A stretch of DNA of 64,000 nt from Nocardia pneumoniae NBRC 100136 (GCF_000308755.1 NZ_BAGF01000054.1:22219-86218), one strand, 5' to 3'; shown: positions 24,367-32,569, numbered from the stretch's first letter. Notes: generated from the letters alone by a model not told the origin. Program-made: numbers and translations.

Positions 24367-24403
24367 TTGTATATAAATGTACAACTGCATGTATTATTAC
24401 ATG
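24367..24403. promoter_or_regulatory. Two inverted repeats between divergent MarR genes
   Basis: TTGTA-N8-TACAA (24367-24371 and 24380-24384) and CATGTA-TTAT-TACATG (24388-24403) lie side by side in a stretch far more AT-rich than its surroundings. Both have the size and symmetry of MarR operators and would overlap both divergent promoters. Confidence 0.65.
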
Positions 24404-24431
24404 TATTGATCGGGCATGGCAGGCTGAGTGC

Positions 24432-24866
24432 ATGGACGAGCACGACGCGACCACCATCGCCGTGGAGGCGGCCATGGTCCGGATCCGGCGCAGGCAGACG
24501 CGCGGAGCGCTCAGCGACGGCGCGATTCCGGTCGCCGTGTCCCGCGTGCTCGATGCCGTTGCCGATGGCGCCGCCGACACGGTCGGCGCGCTCGCTCCGG
24601 CTCTCGGTGTCGATCAACCCCGCGCGAGTCGCCTGGTCGCCCAGGCGGTCTCGTCCGGGCTGCTGGAACGGGTCGCCGATCAGCGCGACGGACGGCGCGC
24701 GGTCCTGCGCCTGACCCCCGCCGGACGCGACGCCGTCGCCACCGCCAAGGCGGGGCGTCGTGCGGCCATGGCCGCCGCCATGGCGGACTGGACCCCCACC
24801 GAGCGCGCCGACTTCGCCCGGCTGCTCGAACGATTCGTCGACGCGATGGACCGATCCGCCGAGTGA
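24432..24866 (+). CDS. MarR-family transcriptional regulator
   Basis: A 144-residue MarR protein starting MDEHDATTIAVEAAMVRIRR. Its winged helix reads VSRVLDAVADGAADTVGALA then LGVDQPRASRLVAQAVSSGL, followed by the wing VADQRDGRRAVLRLTPAGRD, which is the conserved D-x-R-D-x-R motif. It is different in sequence from the MarR gene across the divergent promoter, so the two are not a recent duplication. Its 3' end is 28 bp from the convergent alcohol dehydrogenase gene. Confidence 0.88.
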   Translation: MDEHDATTIAVEAAMVRIRRRQTRGALSDGAIPVAVSRVLDAVADGAADTVGALAPALGVDQPRASRLVAQAVSSGLLERVADQRDGRRAVLRLTPAGRDAVATAKAGRRAAMAAAMADWTPTERADFARLLERFVDAMDRSAE

Positions 24867-24894
24867 ACGGAGACACCGGGCCGGACGCGTCGCC

Positions 24895-26007
24895 TCAGTC
24901 GAAGACGATCACCTGACGCAGGGCGTGGCCAGCGGCGAGTTCGTCCATGGCGCGGTTGATGTCGTCGAGACCCACCCGCGCGGAGACCAGCCGCTCCACC
25001 GGCAGACGTCCCGACCGCCACATGCGGACATATTCGGGAATGTCGCGGGAAGGCACGGCGGAACCGAGGTAACTGCCGACGATCGAACGCCCCTGCGCGA
25101 CCAGCGCCAGCGGCGAAATGCTCGCACGGGCATCGGGAGCCGGGAGTCCGACGGTGACCGTGGTGCCGCCGGGCGCGGTCGCGGCGACCGCGGTCTCGAA
25201 GGCGCGAATATTGCCCGCGGCTTCGACCACCACTTCGGCCTGCACGCCGAGCTCGGCGACCTCGGCCGGGGTGTACACCGCGTGCGCTCCCAATTCCCGT
25301 GCGAGAGCGAGCTTGGCGGGCACGGTGTCCACCGCGATGACTTCGTGGCCCTCCGCGGCCAGCGACACCGCGACCAGGACCGCCGCCATGCCGACACCGC
25401 CGAGACCGACGACCATGATCCGGTCGCCGATGCCCGGCTTCGCCGAATTCAGCAGGGCGCCACCACCGGTCAGCACCGCGCAGCCCAGCACGGCCGCGAC
25501 TTCGGGGGGCACGTCGTCGTCGACCGGGACCACCGACCTGCGATCCACCACCGCGTGCGTGGCGAAGGCGGACACGCCCAGATGGTGGTGCACTTCGGCG
25601 CCGTCGCGGAGCAACCGCCTTCCCCCGCCGAGCAGTTCACCCGCGTTGTTGGCGATGCTGCCCGGCACGCAAGGGGTGCGTCCCTCGGTCGCGCAGCCCG
25701 CGCATTCGCCGCAGCGGGGCAAGAACGTCATCACGACACGCTGCCCGGCCGCGATATCACTGTCGCCGGGGCCGACCGACTCGACCCGTCCCGCGGCCTC
25801 GTGTCCGAGCAGCATCGGTACCGGCCGCACGCGGTTGCCGTCCACCACAGACAGGTCGGAATGGCACAGCCCCGCGGCCTCGATCCGGACCAGCAGCTCC
25901 CCTGGGCCCGGTTCGCGCAGGTCCAGATCGCACACCGTGATCGGTGTCGATTCGGCGAACGGCGCAGGCGCCGCGATCCGCTCCAGTACCGCGCCACGAA
26001 TCCTCAT
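24895..26007 (-). CDS. Zinc-dependent alcohol dehydrogenase (class III-like MDR)
   Basis: A 370-residue medium-chain dehydrogenase/reductase starting MRIRGAVLERIAAPAPFAES. The catalytic zinc motif is GLCHSDLSVVDG plus GHEAAGRVESVG, the structural zinc loop CGECAGCATEGRTPC has four cysteines, and the Rossmann motif is VVGLGGVGMAAVLVA with an acidic residue after strand 2 (VIAVDTVP) indicating NAD+. It belongs to the group containing mycothiol/NDMA-dependent and S-hydroxymethylglutathione dehydrogenases. The substrate cannot be assigned. It stands alone between a MarR gene and a glyoxalase-like gene. Confidence 0.92.
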   Translation of the reverse strand: MRIRGAVLERIAAPAPFAESTPITVCDLDLREPGPGELLVRIEAAGLCHSDLSVVDGNRVRPVPMLLGHEAAGRVESVGPGDSDIAAGQRVVMTFLPRCGECAGCATEGRTPCVPGSIANNAGELLGGGRRLLRDGAEVHHHLGVSAFATHAVVDRRSVVPVDDDVPPEVAAVLGCAVLTGGGALLNSAKPGIGDRIMVVGLGGVGMAAVLVAVSLAAEGHEVIAVDTVPAKLALARELGAHAVYTPAEVAELGVQAEVVVEAAGNIRAFETAVAATAPGGTTVTVGLPAPDARASISPLALVAQGRSIVGSYLGSAVPSRDIPEYVRMWRSGRLPVERLVSARVGLDDINRAMDELAAGHALRQVIVFD

Positions 26008-26153
26008 TCGGCCGAGTCTAGTTCGCAGCGCTGTGCCGACACTGGCGGCTTCCACGAGTCGGTGCTATCTTCGCCGATCGTGACGGTGCTCCCGTTGGCC
26101 GCCTTGTACCGAGCCCGGGGTCGGGATCGTCACGACTCAGAGGAGCAATTCCA

Positions 26154-26543
26154 CTGTCCGTACAGTTCAACCACACCATTGTCGGTTGCCACGACAACCG
26201 CGAGTCCGCCGAATTCTGGGCCGACATCCTGGGCCTGGAAGTAGGAACACCGTGGGGGCCGTTCATTCCGGTCTCTGTCGCCAACGGCGTCACCTTCGAT
26301 TTCGCGAACGTGCCGCCCGGTATCGGCGAAATTCAGCCCCAGCATTACGCGTTCCTGATCTCCGAGGCCGAGTTCGACGCGGCCTACGCCAAGATCCAGC
26401 GCTATCGGCTGGATCATTGGGCCGATCCACGCCAGCAGCGTCCCGGCGAGATCAATCACAACGACGGCGGGCGCGGCGTGTACTTCCTCGACCCCAGTGG
26501 TCATTACCTGGAGTTGATCACCGTCCCGTACGGCGGTTTTTGA
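26154..26543 (+). CDS. VOC (glyoxalase/bleomycin resistance) family protein, CTG start
   Basis: A 129-residue vicinal-oxygen-chelate protein. The family N terminus (S-V-Q-F-N-H-T-I-V) can only be reached from the CTG at 26154, which has GAGGAG 8 nt upstream; the first canonical start, a GTG at 26310, would delete 52 residues including the first metal ligand. The predicted metal ligands are H7 (NHTIV), H64 (QHYAF) and E120 (HYLELIT), the usual His-His-Glu set of dioxygenases and lyases. A monomer of this length contains two beta-alpha-beta-beta-beta modules. Substrate unknown. Confidence 0.82.
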   Translation: MSVQFNHTIVGCHDNRESAEFWADILGLEVGTPWGPFIPVSVANGVTFDFANVPPGIGEIQPQHYAFLISEAEFDAAYAKIQRYRLDHWADPRQQRPGEINHNDGGRGVYFLDPSGHYLELITVPYGGF

Positions 26544-26557
26544 TTCCGCTGGATACG

Positions 26558-26959
26558 ATGCCGCGCATGGGTGTCGATCTGGTCGGGGTGGTCGAGCGGT
26601 TGCATGCCGACCTCGCGACGTGGCTGGGGTCGCAGGCGCCGGTCGAGGTGTTCGAGCGGTTCGCGGCGGCGCAGCACGAGCGGTTCTCCATGGTGACGAC
26701 CGGCGGTGAAGTGCTGGGCCGGAGCGAGCTGATCGCCGGATTACGCGCGGCCGGAAACGGGGTGCCGGGGCTGCGGATCGAGGTATCCGACGTCGAGGAA
26801 CTCCTGCGGTCGGAGAGCGTGGCGGTGGTTCGTTTCCTGGAGACGCACCGGGCGGCCGAAGGCGTGACGCGGCGCTGGGTTACCGCGGTGCTGGTCATCG
26901 ATGACCCGGACGGCGTGCGCTGGCTGACCGTGCAGGAAACCGAAGCGCCGGTCGGCTGA
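26558..26959 (+). CDS. SnoaL/DUF4440-like hypothetical protein
   Basis: A 133-residue protein beginning MPRMGVDLVGVVERLHADLA (an ATG at 26567 is also possible). The pattern of an N-terminal helix pair followed by FAAAQHERFSMVTTGGEVLG, a strand-rich core RIEVSDVEELLRSESVAVVR and a final VTAVLVIDDPDGVRWLTVQE resembles the NTF2/SnoaL/DUF4440 cone-shaped fold. No catalytic residues can be named. It lies 14 bp behind the glyoxalase-like gene and is probably cotranscribed. Confidence 0.7.
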   Translation: MPRMGVDLVGVVERLHADLATWLGSQAPVEVFERFAAAQHERFSMVTTGGEVLGRSELIAGLRAAGNGVPGLRIEVSDVEELLRSESVAVVRFLETHRAAEGVTRRWVTAVLVIDDPDGVRWLTVQETEAPVG

Positions 26960-27107
26960 CCGCGCGCGTCACCCCACCATCCCCGAGCACTGGGAATACT
27001 GTGCCGCGGCAGCCACACCGGTGCCGACACAATGAGGGCTTTCGGTCTCGGAATTTCCTCCCGTCGAGGACGGTCCGAGAGCATGGGAGTCGAGGAGGTA
27101 CGTTCCG

Positions 27108-27533
27108 GTGGATCGGCGGGAACGCGACGGGCTACGCTCCGCCAACAGCGGAATCCGCAACCAGGTCGACCACATTCTGGACGCGCTCGTCGAGCAGCGC
27201 ACCCACCTGACGGACCTCCACGAGAAGCTGTCGGCGGTGCGATGCACGGCTGCCTCCGCCGATGGCCTGGTGGAAGTGACCGTGGACGCCGGTGGCGTTC
27301 TCACCGATGTCCGGTTCACTCCGGCCGCCTTGCGCGGCACACCCGAACAACTGGGCCGCTCGGTCACCGAGGCGGGGCGGGAGGCGGCGCGCCTGGCCCG
27401 CGAACAGCACGCGCGGATCATCGTTCCGATCGCCGCCGAAGCCGGGTCCGTTCCCGACCTGCCCGATCTGGTTCCCGGTGCACCGAGCTTGCGCGAGATC
27501 TGGGAACCCGCGCGTCAGGATCCGGCGCAATGA
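27108..27533 (+). CDS. YbaB/EbfC family nucleoid-associated-type protein
   Basis: A 141-residue protein from the GTG at 27108, with GAGGAGG upstream. The YbaB core is seen as DLHEKLSAVRCTAASADGLV then EVTVDAGGVLTDVRFTPAAL, the beta-hairpin and the G-G-x-L-x-D-V-x-F motif. Unlike ordinary YbaB (about 105 residues), it has an extended C-terminal tail and a longer N terminus; such variants are common in nocardiae and mycobacteria, often near ESX loci, and are of unknown function. No ESX gene is visible here. It is a single-gene unit. Confidence 0.85.
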   Translation: MDRRERDGLRSANSGIRNQVDHILDALVEQRTHLTDLHEKLSAVRCTAASADGLVEVTVDAGGVLTDVRFTPAALRGTPEQLGRSVTEAGREAARLAREQHARIIVPIAAEAGSVPDLPDLVPGAPSLREIWEPARQDPAQ

Positions 27534-27753
27534 ACTGGACACGACGTCTCTGACAGTGCGGATTCCTCGCCGGATGGGACGGTCCGGGCGATCCGGGCCG
27601 ACTCGACCGGCGAGGAATCCGGCACCGCACCGAGTCGCGGCGTCGCTGCACCGGGGGCGGCGCGACCGGTGGTCCTCGAGTGTCGGCACATGGCATCTAC
27701 CTCCGTTCGGCGGGCAGCTCGTCGGCTGCGGGTGGTCAGGTGTCGGAAAACGA

Positions 27754-28242
27754 TCAGGCGTAGAGCTTGGCGAGGAACGCGGTCATGTTGTCGCGCACCC
27801 GCTCGACCTTCTGCTCCAGCGTGAGATCTTCTCGATAGCGGCTCCCGAGCGCGGGCCGCTTCTTGTTGCGCGCGTACAGCGAGCAGGCGAGGTCGGTGCA
27901 CATGTAGGTGCCCACCGAGTTACCCCGGCGCCCGGATTCGCCCGCCTTGTGCGCGGTCATCAGGGAGACGCCGCCGCCGATGTGGCCGGTCAGGCAGATC
28001 GTGCACATCTGCGCCCGGCCGTTGCCGCCGGTGGCATAGCGCAGTGCGACCCCGACCAGGCGGTCGTCCTGCGGGACGACCAGATAGCCCCGACCGGGTA
28101 GGGAGGGGTCGCTCCAGCCGAGAAAATCCAGATCGTCCCACGGCCGCTCGTCCAGGTCCCTGGGCACGGGCAGTCGCTTGGCATCCCCTTTCGAACAGTT
28201 GACGAACGACGACCGGATGTCGCGTTCGGTAACGGGTTCCAT
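27754..28242 (-). CDS. FBP (EF-G-binding, FusB-like) zinc-finger protein
   Basis: A 162-residue protein starting MEPVTERDIRSSFVNCSKGD. It has the FBP_C-type four-cysteine zinc finger C80-x2-C83 and C115-x4-C120, preceded by the strand GRGYLVVPQDDRLVGVALRY and followed by the segment TLEQKVERVRDNMTAFLAKL. This arrangement is that of the FusB family, whose plasmid-encoded members release EF-G from ribosomes stalled with fusidic acid; actinobacterial chromosomal homologues are annotated as FBP proteins. Whether this one binds EF-G is unknown. The start is supported by AAGGAGA upstream. It stands alone. Confidence 0.8.
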   Translation of the reverse strand: MEPVTERDIRSSFVNCSKGDAKRLPVPRDLDERPWDDLDFLGWSDPSLPGRGYLVVPQDDRLVGVALRYATGGNGRAQMCTICLTGHIGGGVSLMTAHKAGESGRRGNSVGTYMCTDLACSLYARNKKRPALGSRYREDLTLEQKVERVRDNMTAFLAKLYA

Positions 28243-28391
28243 GACGGCTCTCCTTCGGTTGATCGGTGGACAAACCGAAGGGACGTTACGGTCCGAGCGA
28301 GGCTCGAACAACGGATTTTCCTGACCGATCACGCTGAAAACAGTGCGCGGCGGCCTCCGGTTCCGTCGCCTTGGCGCCGCGCCCTGAACCC

Positions 28392-28592
28392 CTAGCGCGC
28401 CAGAAAATGCCAGCCGAGCCAGGCCCACACGAGAACGGCGGCGATCCGCGCCACCCGAGTGCGGCTGAGGTACGCGATGGTTTCACCGACGGGCGCGATC
28501 AGATCCCGGCGAACATGCGTCAGGACGACCGCGCCCAGCGTGGCCGCCAGCAGCAGCACGAACCCGACGACGACGATCGCCCGATCACTCAT
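28392..28592 (-). CDS. Small membrane protein (66 aa)
   Basis: A 66-residue protein starting MSDRAIVVVGFVLLLAATLG, with one clear transmembrane helix at about 5-27 and a second, C-terminal one at about 47-65. Between them lies a short basic loop. Its ATG overlaps the stop of the upstream membrane gene (ATGA), so it is translationally coupled. It resembles small actinobacterial membrane proteins of the DUF6186 type; function unknown. Confidence 0.7.
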   Translation of the reverse strand: MSDRAIVVVGFVLLLAATLGAVVLTHVRRDLIAPVGETIAYLSRTRVARIAAVLVWAWLGWHFLAR

Positions 28593-29002
28593 CGCGACAC
28601 CAGCCACCAGCCGACACCCAGCCACACCACCCATCCGGCGAACCGCAGCGGCAACTGCTCGAGTGCCGGATCCAGCAGCGTCGACAAGGTCGGATGTTCT
28701 TCACTCGGCCGCATCAGATCCGGTTGCCGCGCAAAGGCGTAACCCTCCCAGAGCACCGCGGCGACCAGCAGCGCCGACCACAGGGCCGCACCGCGCCGCA
28801 GCCGGGCGGTCGGTGGAGTCCGCACGGGCCGCGCCCGCCAGGCCAATGCCGAAGCCACGACCAGCAGCACAACCAGCAATGCGGTGGCCGACCAGCTGAA
28901 CGGCCGGGTGGCGGCACCCCCCGCCGCCAGCACCGCACCAGCGGCCAACAGCACCACGCGTCGCCGCAATGCTCGCGGCGGGGATGCCGGTTCGGGGGTC
29001 AC
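28589..29002 (-). CDS. Membrane protein with three to four helices
   Basis: A protein of about 137 residues from the GTG at 29002 (VTPEPASPPRALRRRVVLLA). Predicted transmembrane segments are VVLLAAGAVLAAGGAA, the FSWSATALLVVLLVVASALA stretch, ALWSALLVAAVLWEG and a final WVVWLGVGWWLVS. No family is recognised. It is the upstream member of a two-gene coupled unit with the 66-residue membrane protein. The start is uncertain because no Shine-Dalgarno is evident. Confidence 0.65.
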   Translation of the reverse strand: MTPEPASPPRALRRRVVLLAAGAVLAAGGAATRPFSWSATALLVVLLVVASALAWRARPVRTPPTARLRRGAALWSALLVAAVLWEGYAFARQPDLMRPSEEHPTLSTLLDPALEQLPLRFAGWVVWLGVGWWLVSR

Positions 29003-29205
29003 ATTGGCAGAATATGGCTCGCACGCGGCCGTCCCCGGGACATTCGCACTTGCGATTTGTCGAGGCCGCACGGCGTGTTCGGTGACGACCGGCAAACTGC
29101 GGGCCACGACCCGCAGCCGCCTGACTCCCGGATGCTTCGCCGCAGCACCACGGGCAATAACGGTTTCCGCCGTCCGAGCGCGCCGGTCCCGCTACACAAC
29201 CCCGA

Positions 29206-29234
29206 CGACGGCGCGACCGTGGGCCGCGCCGTCG
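29206..29234. terminator. GC-rich hairpin 3' of the manganese catalase gene
   Basis: CGACGGCGCG (29206-29215) pairs with CGCGCCGTCG (29225-29234) around a 9-nt loop, 25 bp after the catalase stop. No U tract follows, so it is a processing or pause hairpin rather than a full intrinsic terminator. Confidence 0.6.
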
Positions 29235-29259
29235 CCTGGGGTCGACGTCGGAGACCGTC

Positions 29260-30150
29260 TCAGTCGGGTACGTGCGATTCGTGGGTGAACGGCTTGGTGC
29301 CGCGCACCGCGGGTTCGCCCTGCGGGTTGGTTTCGGCGCCATGGTTGACGTGCGCATCGGAGGGGAGCCATTCGGCGACGGGGTTGTCGATGTAGCGCCA
29401 TTCCGTGCCCGCGGGCCAGGGGCCTTGCCCTTCGTTCCAGGGCCCCCGGGCGCTCGCGGCGCCGTTGGACATGTTGAACGCGACGTTCTGGAACCGGTCG
29501 TCGCCGGGCAGCACACCAGGGGGGAAGTTGACCGGCAGTTCGTTGAGGGCGGCCGTGAACTGCTGGAAGTGCGCCACTTCCCGGGTCATCAAGAACGACA
29601 GCGTGTCTTGCACACCCGGGTCGTCGGTGAACTGCTTGAGGTACTCGTAGACGATCTTGGCGCGCGATTCCGCGGCGAGGTTGCTGCGCAGATCCACCGA
29701 GGGCTCACCGTTGGCGTTGACGTAGGCGCCCGACCACGGCACACCCGCGGAATTGCTCACGTCGGGGCCGCCGCCGGTCAGCGCGAAGTACACCGGGTTC
29801 ACCGCGACCTGGTGGATGGCCTGTTCGCGTCCGCCGGAGCTCGCCACGACCGGCATCCAGTCGCACCGCTCGTTGGCCTGCTTCAGATCCTCGTTGAGCC
29901 CGTCGAGCAGCATGGTGATCATGGAGCCGACGATCTCCAGGTGACTGAATTCCTCGGTCGCGATGTCCATGAACAGGTCGTAGATCTTGGGATGCGCGCG
30001 GCGCAGCAGAAACGCCTGACTGAAGTACTGCATCGCGGCTTTCAGTTCACCGTTGGCGCCGCCGAACTGTTCTTGCAGCAATGTGGCGAACCGCGGATCG
30101 GGCCGGTCCACGCGTACCTCGAACTGGAGCTCTTTGTTATGGGTGAACAT
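29260..30150 (-). CDS. Manganese catalase
   Basis: A 296-residue non-haem catalase that dismutates hydrogen peroxide at a dinuclear manganese site. It starts MFTHNKELQFEVRVDRPDPR at the ATG at 30150, with AAGGAGAG upstream. The ferritin-like four-helix bundle carries the ligands E35, E67 and H70 (ATEEFSHLEI) and later NLAAESRAKIVYEY and MTREVAHFQQ, which hold the remaining Glu and His. The C-terminal extension wraps around the hexamer and includes GTEWRYIDNPVAEW. It is a stand-alone stress gene; cofactor supply links it to the MntR-type regulator at 41912 only by inference. Confidence 0.95.
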   Translation of the reverse strand: MFTHNKELQFEVRVDRPDPRFATLLQEQFGGANGELKAAMQYFSQAFLLRRAHPKIYDLFMDIATEEFSHLEIVGSMITMLLDGLNEDLKQANERCDWMPVVASSGGREQAIHQVAVNPVYFALTGGGPDVSNSAGVPWSGAYVNANGEPSVDLRSNLAAESRAKIVYEYLKQFTDDPGVQDTLSFLMTREVAHFQQFTAALNELPVNFPPGVLPGDDRFQNVAFNMSNGAASARGPWNEGQGPWPAGTEWRYIDNPVAEWLPSDAHVNHGAETNPQGEPAVRGTKPFTHESHVPD

Positions 30151-30345
30151 CGCTCTCCTTACCAGTGTGGTGGCTGTTCGACGATCCACTCGTGGTCTGG
30201 GCCGCTTACGCTCCGCCTCCAGCGCGGCTTTCAGTGCCGTACCAGACCGGGGACGAGCAAGAGCATTTCTCGTAAGGGCGACGATACGGGGCGGGGTTGC
30301 CACTTGTTCGCAGCGACACGAACGGGCGATATGCGCGTCTTTTCG

Positions 30346-30421
30346 TGGAGCGGATGACGGGATTCGAACCCGCGACCCTCACCTTGGCAAGGTGATGCGC
30401 TACCAGCTGCGCTACATCCGC
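30346..30421 (-). tRNA. tRNA-Gly, anticodon GCC
   Basis: A 76-nt cloverleaf on the minus strand, acceptor GCGGATG/CATCCGC, discriminator T, encoded CCA. The anticodon loop is TTGCCAA, giving GCC, which reads glycine GGC/GGU codons, the most used in this genome. All arms are canonical. Confidence 0.95.
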
Positions 30422-30492
30422 ACTCGCATCACGTTGTCCGCGATGCGACACAGAACATTAGCCGACACTCGGCCGCGAAAGCCAATCGCCGC

Positions 30493-31710
30493 TCATGCCT
30501 GCTGCTCGGCCGCCGCCCGATCGCGGCGCAGGCCCAGCCCGGCCGCGATCAGGCAAGCCACCGCGACCACACCGACGAACCACGGGAACACGGTGCTCAG
30601 GCCCCATGTGGTGGCAGCCCAGCCGGCCAGGATGGTGGGCATGGCCATGGCCGAGTAGGCCAGCAGGTAGTACGCCGACATGGTCTCGCCCCGCTTGTGT
30701 TGCGGCACAACGTCCGACAGATGACGCAGCGAACCGCCGAAGCCGAGTCCGAAGGTCGCTCCGAGCGCGACGCCCGCGACCAGGACCGCGACCCAGCTGT
30801 GCGTGGCCAGCGCGGGCACGGTCGACAGCAGCGACAGCGCCATGCCGGTGTCGCCGAGGATCGCGGCCCACCGAGCCGGTATACCGGTCGCGAACAGCTG
30901 CGCGGTCGCACCGGAGAGCGCGGTCGAAGCGACCACCGTGCCACCGAAGACGAGATTGTGGATGCCGGTCTGCTGCGCGGCCAGCGACGGGTACAGCGAC
31001 AGCAGCACGCCGAGCACCGACCAGGCCGCCATCACGCCGATCGCGGAAAACCAGAAGTCGGCGCGGATCTCCTGCGGAACAGCGGGTTTCGCGATCCGGA
31101 TGCGTCCGGCCACCCGCGCGGAATGCGGTTCCCGCAGTGCGAGCACCCCGGCGCCGATGGCCAGGCAGACGACGGTGATCACGACGTAGGGCGTGCGCAG
31201 CGGGTGCGGGGCGTACTGCGCCAGCAAGGCCGAGCCCAGGATCGCCACCGCCATCCCGACATTGAACGCGACGCCGCTGAGCTGCCCGGACCGCGCTCCC
31301 CGGTGTGGACGCAGATCCAGCAGGGCGGCAGCACCCGCCACCACGGTCGATCCGACCGCGATCCCGTGCAGCGCCCGCGCCAGTAGCAGCATGGGCACGC
31401 TGTCGGCGAGCACGAACACCATCAGTCCGACGACCATCGTGCCGAAGGCGCCGAGCAGCACCGGTTTCCGGCCGACCACGTCGGAGATGCGGCCGGACAC
31501 CAGCACCGCCGCCAGCGCGGCTACGGCGTAGACGGCGAACACGATGGTGGTGGTGAGCGGCGAGAGGTGCCACTGGCTTTCGTAGATGCCGTAGAGCGGT
31601 GCGGGCACGCCGGACACCCCGAGTGCGACGCCACTGGCCGCGAGAATCAAGGCGTAGGCCCAGCGTTGTGCGGTCCGCTCGTCGGCGGCCACCGCTATCG
31701 TCGCTGCCAT
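30493..31710 (-). CDS. MFS transporter (drug efflux type)
   Basis: A 405-residue major facilitator protein with 12 predicted transmembrane helices, starting MAATIAVAADERTAQRWAYA with a GGAGAT Shine-Dalgarno. The MFS loop motif between helices 2 and 3 is GRISDVVGRKPVLLG. It resembles the drug:H+ antiporter group (Bcr/CmlA- or AraJ-like). It is divergently transcribed from an ArsR-type regulator at 31804, and the 93-bp intergenic region carries a repeated motif, so expression is probably repressed by that regulator until a ligand appears. The substrate is unknown. Confidence 0.92.
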   Translation of the reverse strand: MAATIAVAADERTAQRWAYALILAASGVALGVSGVPAPLYGIYESQWHLSPLTTTIVFAVYAVAALAAVLVSGRISDVVGRKPVLLGAFGTMVVGLMVFVLADSVPMLLLARALHGIAVGSTVVAGAAALLDLRPHRGARSGQLSGVAFNVGMAVAILGSALLAQYAPHPLRTPYVVITVVCLAIGAGVLALREPHSARVAGRIRIAKPAVPQEIRADFWFSAIGVMAAWSVLGVLLSLYPSLAAQQTGIHNLVFGGTVVASTALSGATAQLFATGIPARWAAILGDTGMALSLLSTVPALATHSWVAVLVAGVALGATFGLGFGGSLRHLSDVVPQHKRGETMSAYYLLAYSAMAMPTILAGWAATTWGLSTVFPWFVGVVAVACLIAAGLGLRRDRAAAEQQA

Positions 31711-31721
31711 CAGATCTCCGA

Positions 31722-31789
31722 TCAGGTAAGTTTGATAGTGATCGAACCGCAGTCGACGATACATCCGGTACGACAATCATCAAACCTGA
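31722..31789. promoter_or_regulatory. Inverted operator half-sites, MFS/ArsR divergent promoter
   Basis: TCAGGTAAGTTTGAT (31722-31736) is answered on the other strand by ATCAAACCTGA (31779-31789, reverse TCAGGTTTGAT). The two copies face each other across the divergent promoters. The first has a 3-4 nt insertion, so spacing is imperfect. They are candidates for binding by the ArsR-type protein. Confidence 0.5.
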
Positions 31790-31803
31790 GAGTGAGCCAG
31801 ATC

Positions 31804-32133
31804 ATGGCCGACGCCAAGGACGGGGCGCCGGAGCTGCCTCCGGTGGCCGGGCTGTCCACCGTGCTCGGCGCGCTGCAGGATCCGGTGCGCCTGGAGATGG
31901 TGCGCCGGCTCAGCAACGCGGGTACGGCGGTCCGCTGCGGCGCGCTCTATGAAGCGATCAACAAGTCCACCGCCACCCATCACTTCAAGATCCTGCGCGA
32001 AGCGGGCGTCACCGAGCGCCTGATCGTGGACGGCCATACCTGCCAGCGCCTCCGCGTCGACGACCTGGAATCCGCACTGCCGGGCGTGATCCCGGCGATC
32101 GTCGACGCCGCCAATCGCTCCCACACCGAGTGA
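31804..32133 (+). CDS. ArsR-family winged-helix repressor
   Basis: A 109-residue protein with an ArsR-type winged helix: LGALQDPVRLEMVRRLSNAG, then the recognition helix INKSTATHHFKILREAGVTE and wing DGHTCQRLRVDDLESALPGV. It lacks the metal-binding cysteines of ArsR/SmtB (the one Cys in VRCGAL is unlike ELCVCDL), so it probably senses an organic ligand or redox state. It is divergent from the MFS pump it most likely controls. Confidence 0.88.
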   Translation: MADAKDGAPELPPVAGLSTVLGALQDPVRLEMVRRLSNAGTAVRCGALYEAINKSTATHHFKILREAGVTERLIVDGHTCQRLRVDDLESALPGVIPAIVDAANRSHTE

Positions 32134-32146
32134 CCGCCGGACGCGT

Positions 32147-32569
32147 TCAGCAGTTGTCGAAGCGCCACTGCCCGTCGATGAAGGTCCAGGTGTTCGGCTT
32201 CGCGTCGTCCTCGCCCGCGCGAGCGTCGAAGTTCTTCACCGTGACCGATCCCGTCGCTCCCGACGTGGTGACGCTGACCTCGGACGGCTTGGATTTCAGG
32301 TCCCTGCCGTCGTAGCGCTGCGCCATGGACGCCACGTAGTCGTCCTGGTTCAGCGTGAGCTTGCAGCGGGCGGAACGGAATTGGTAAGCGGCCGCGTAGT
32401 CGTGACTTGCCAGCGCGGCGTTCATCTCGGTGGCCTTCTCGCGCAACGCGGCCGCGGTGGGCTCGCCGGACTTGCCCGCGTCCGCGTCCTTCCCACCGCA
32501 CCCGGTCAGCACGAGGATCGGCAGCGAGATCGCGCCCAGCACGCGAAGGGCACGATACGTTCGGTTCAT
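32147..32569 (-). CDS. Small lipoprotein (140 aa)
   Basis: A 140-residue secreted lipoprotein from the ATG at 32569, with AAGGAG upstream. The signal ends at the lipobox LTGC (MNRTYRALRVLGAISLPILV then LTGCGG). The mature domain, with a helical AAALREKATEMNAALASHDY followed by AAYQFRSARCKLTLNQDDYV and a beta-rich C terminus ending NTWTFIDGQWRFDNC, has the outline of a small NTF2-like (SnoaL/DUF4878) lipoprotein. The terminal Cys may pair with the internal Cys. It ends 13 bp from the convergent ArsR-type gene. Confidence 0.8.
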   Translation of the reverse strand: MNRTYRALRVLGAISLPILVLTGCGGKDADAGKSGEPTAAALREKATEMNAALASHDYAAAYQFRSARCKLTLNQDDYVASMAQRYDGRDLKSKPSEVSVTTSGATGSVTVKNFDARAGEDDAKPNTWTFIDGQWRFDNC

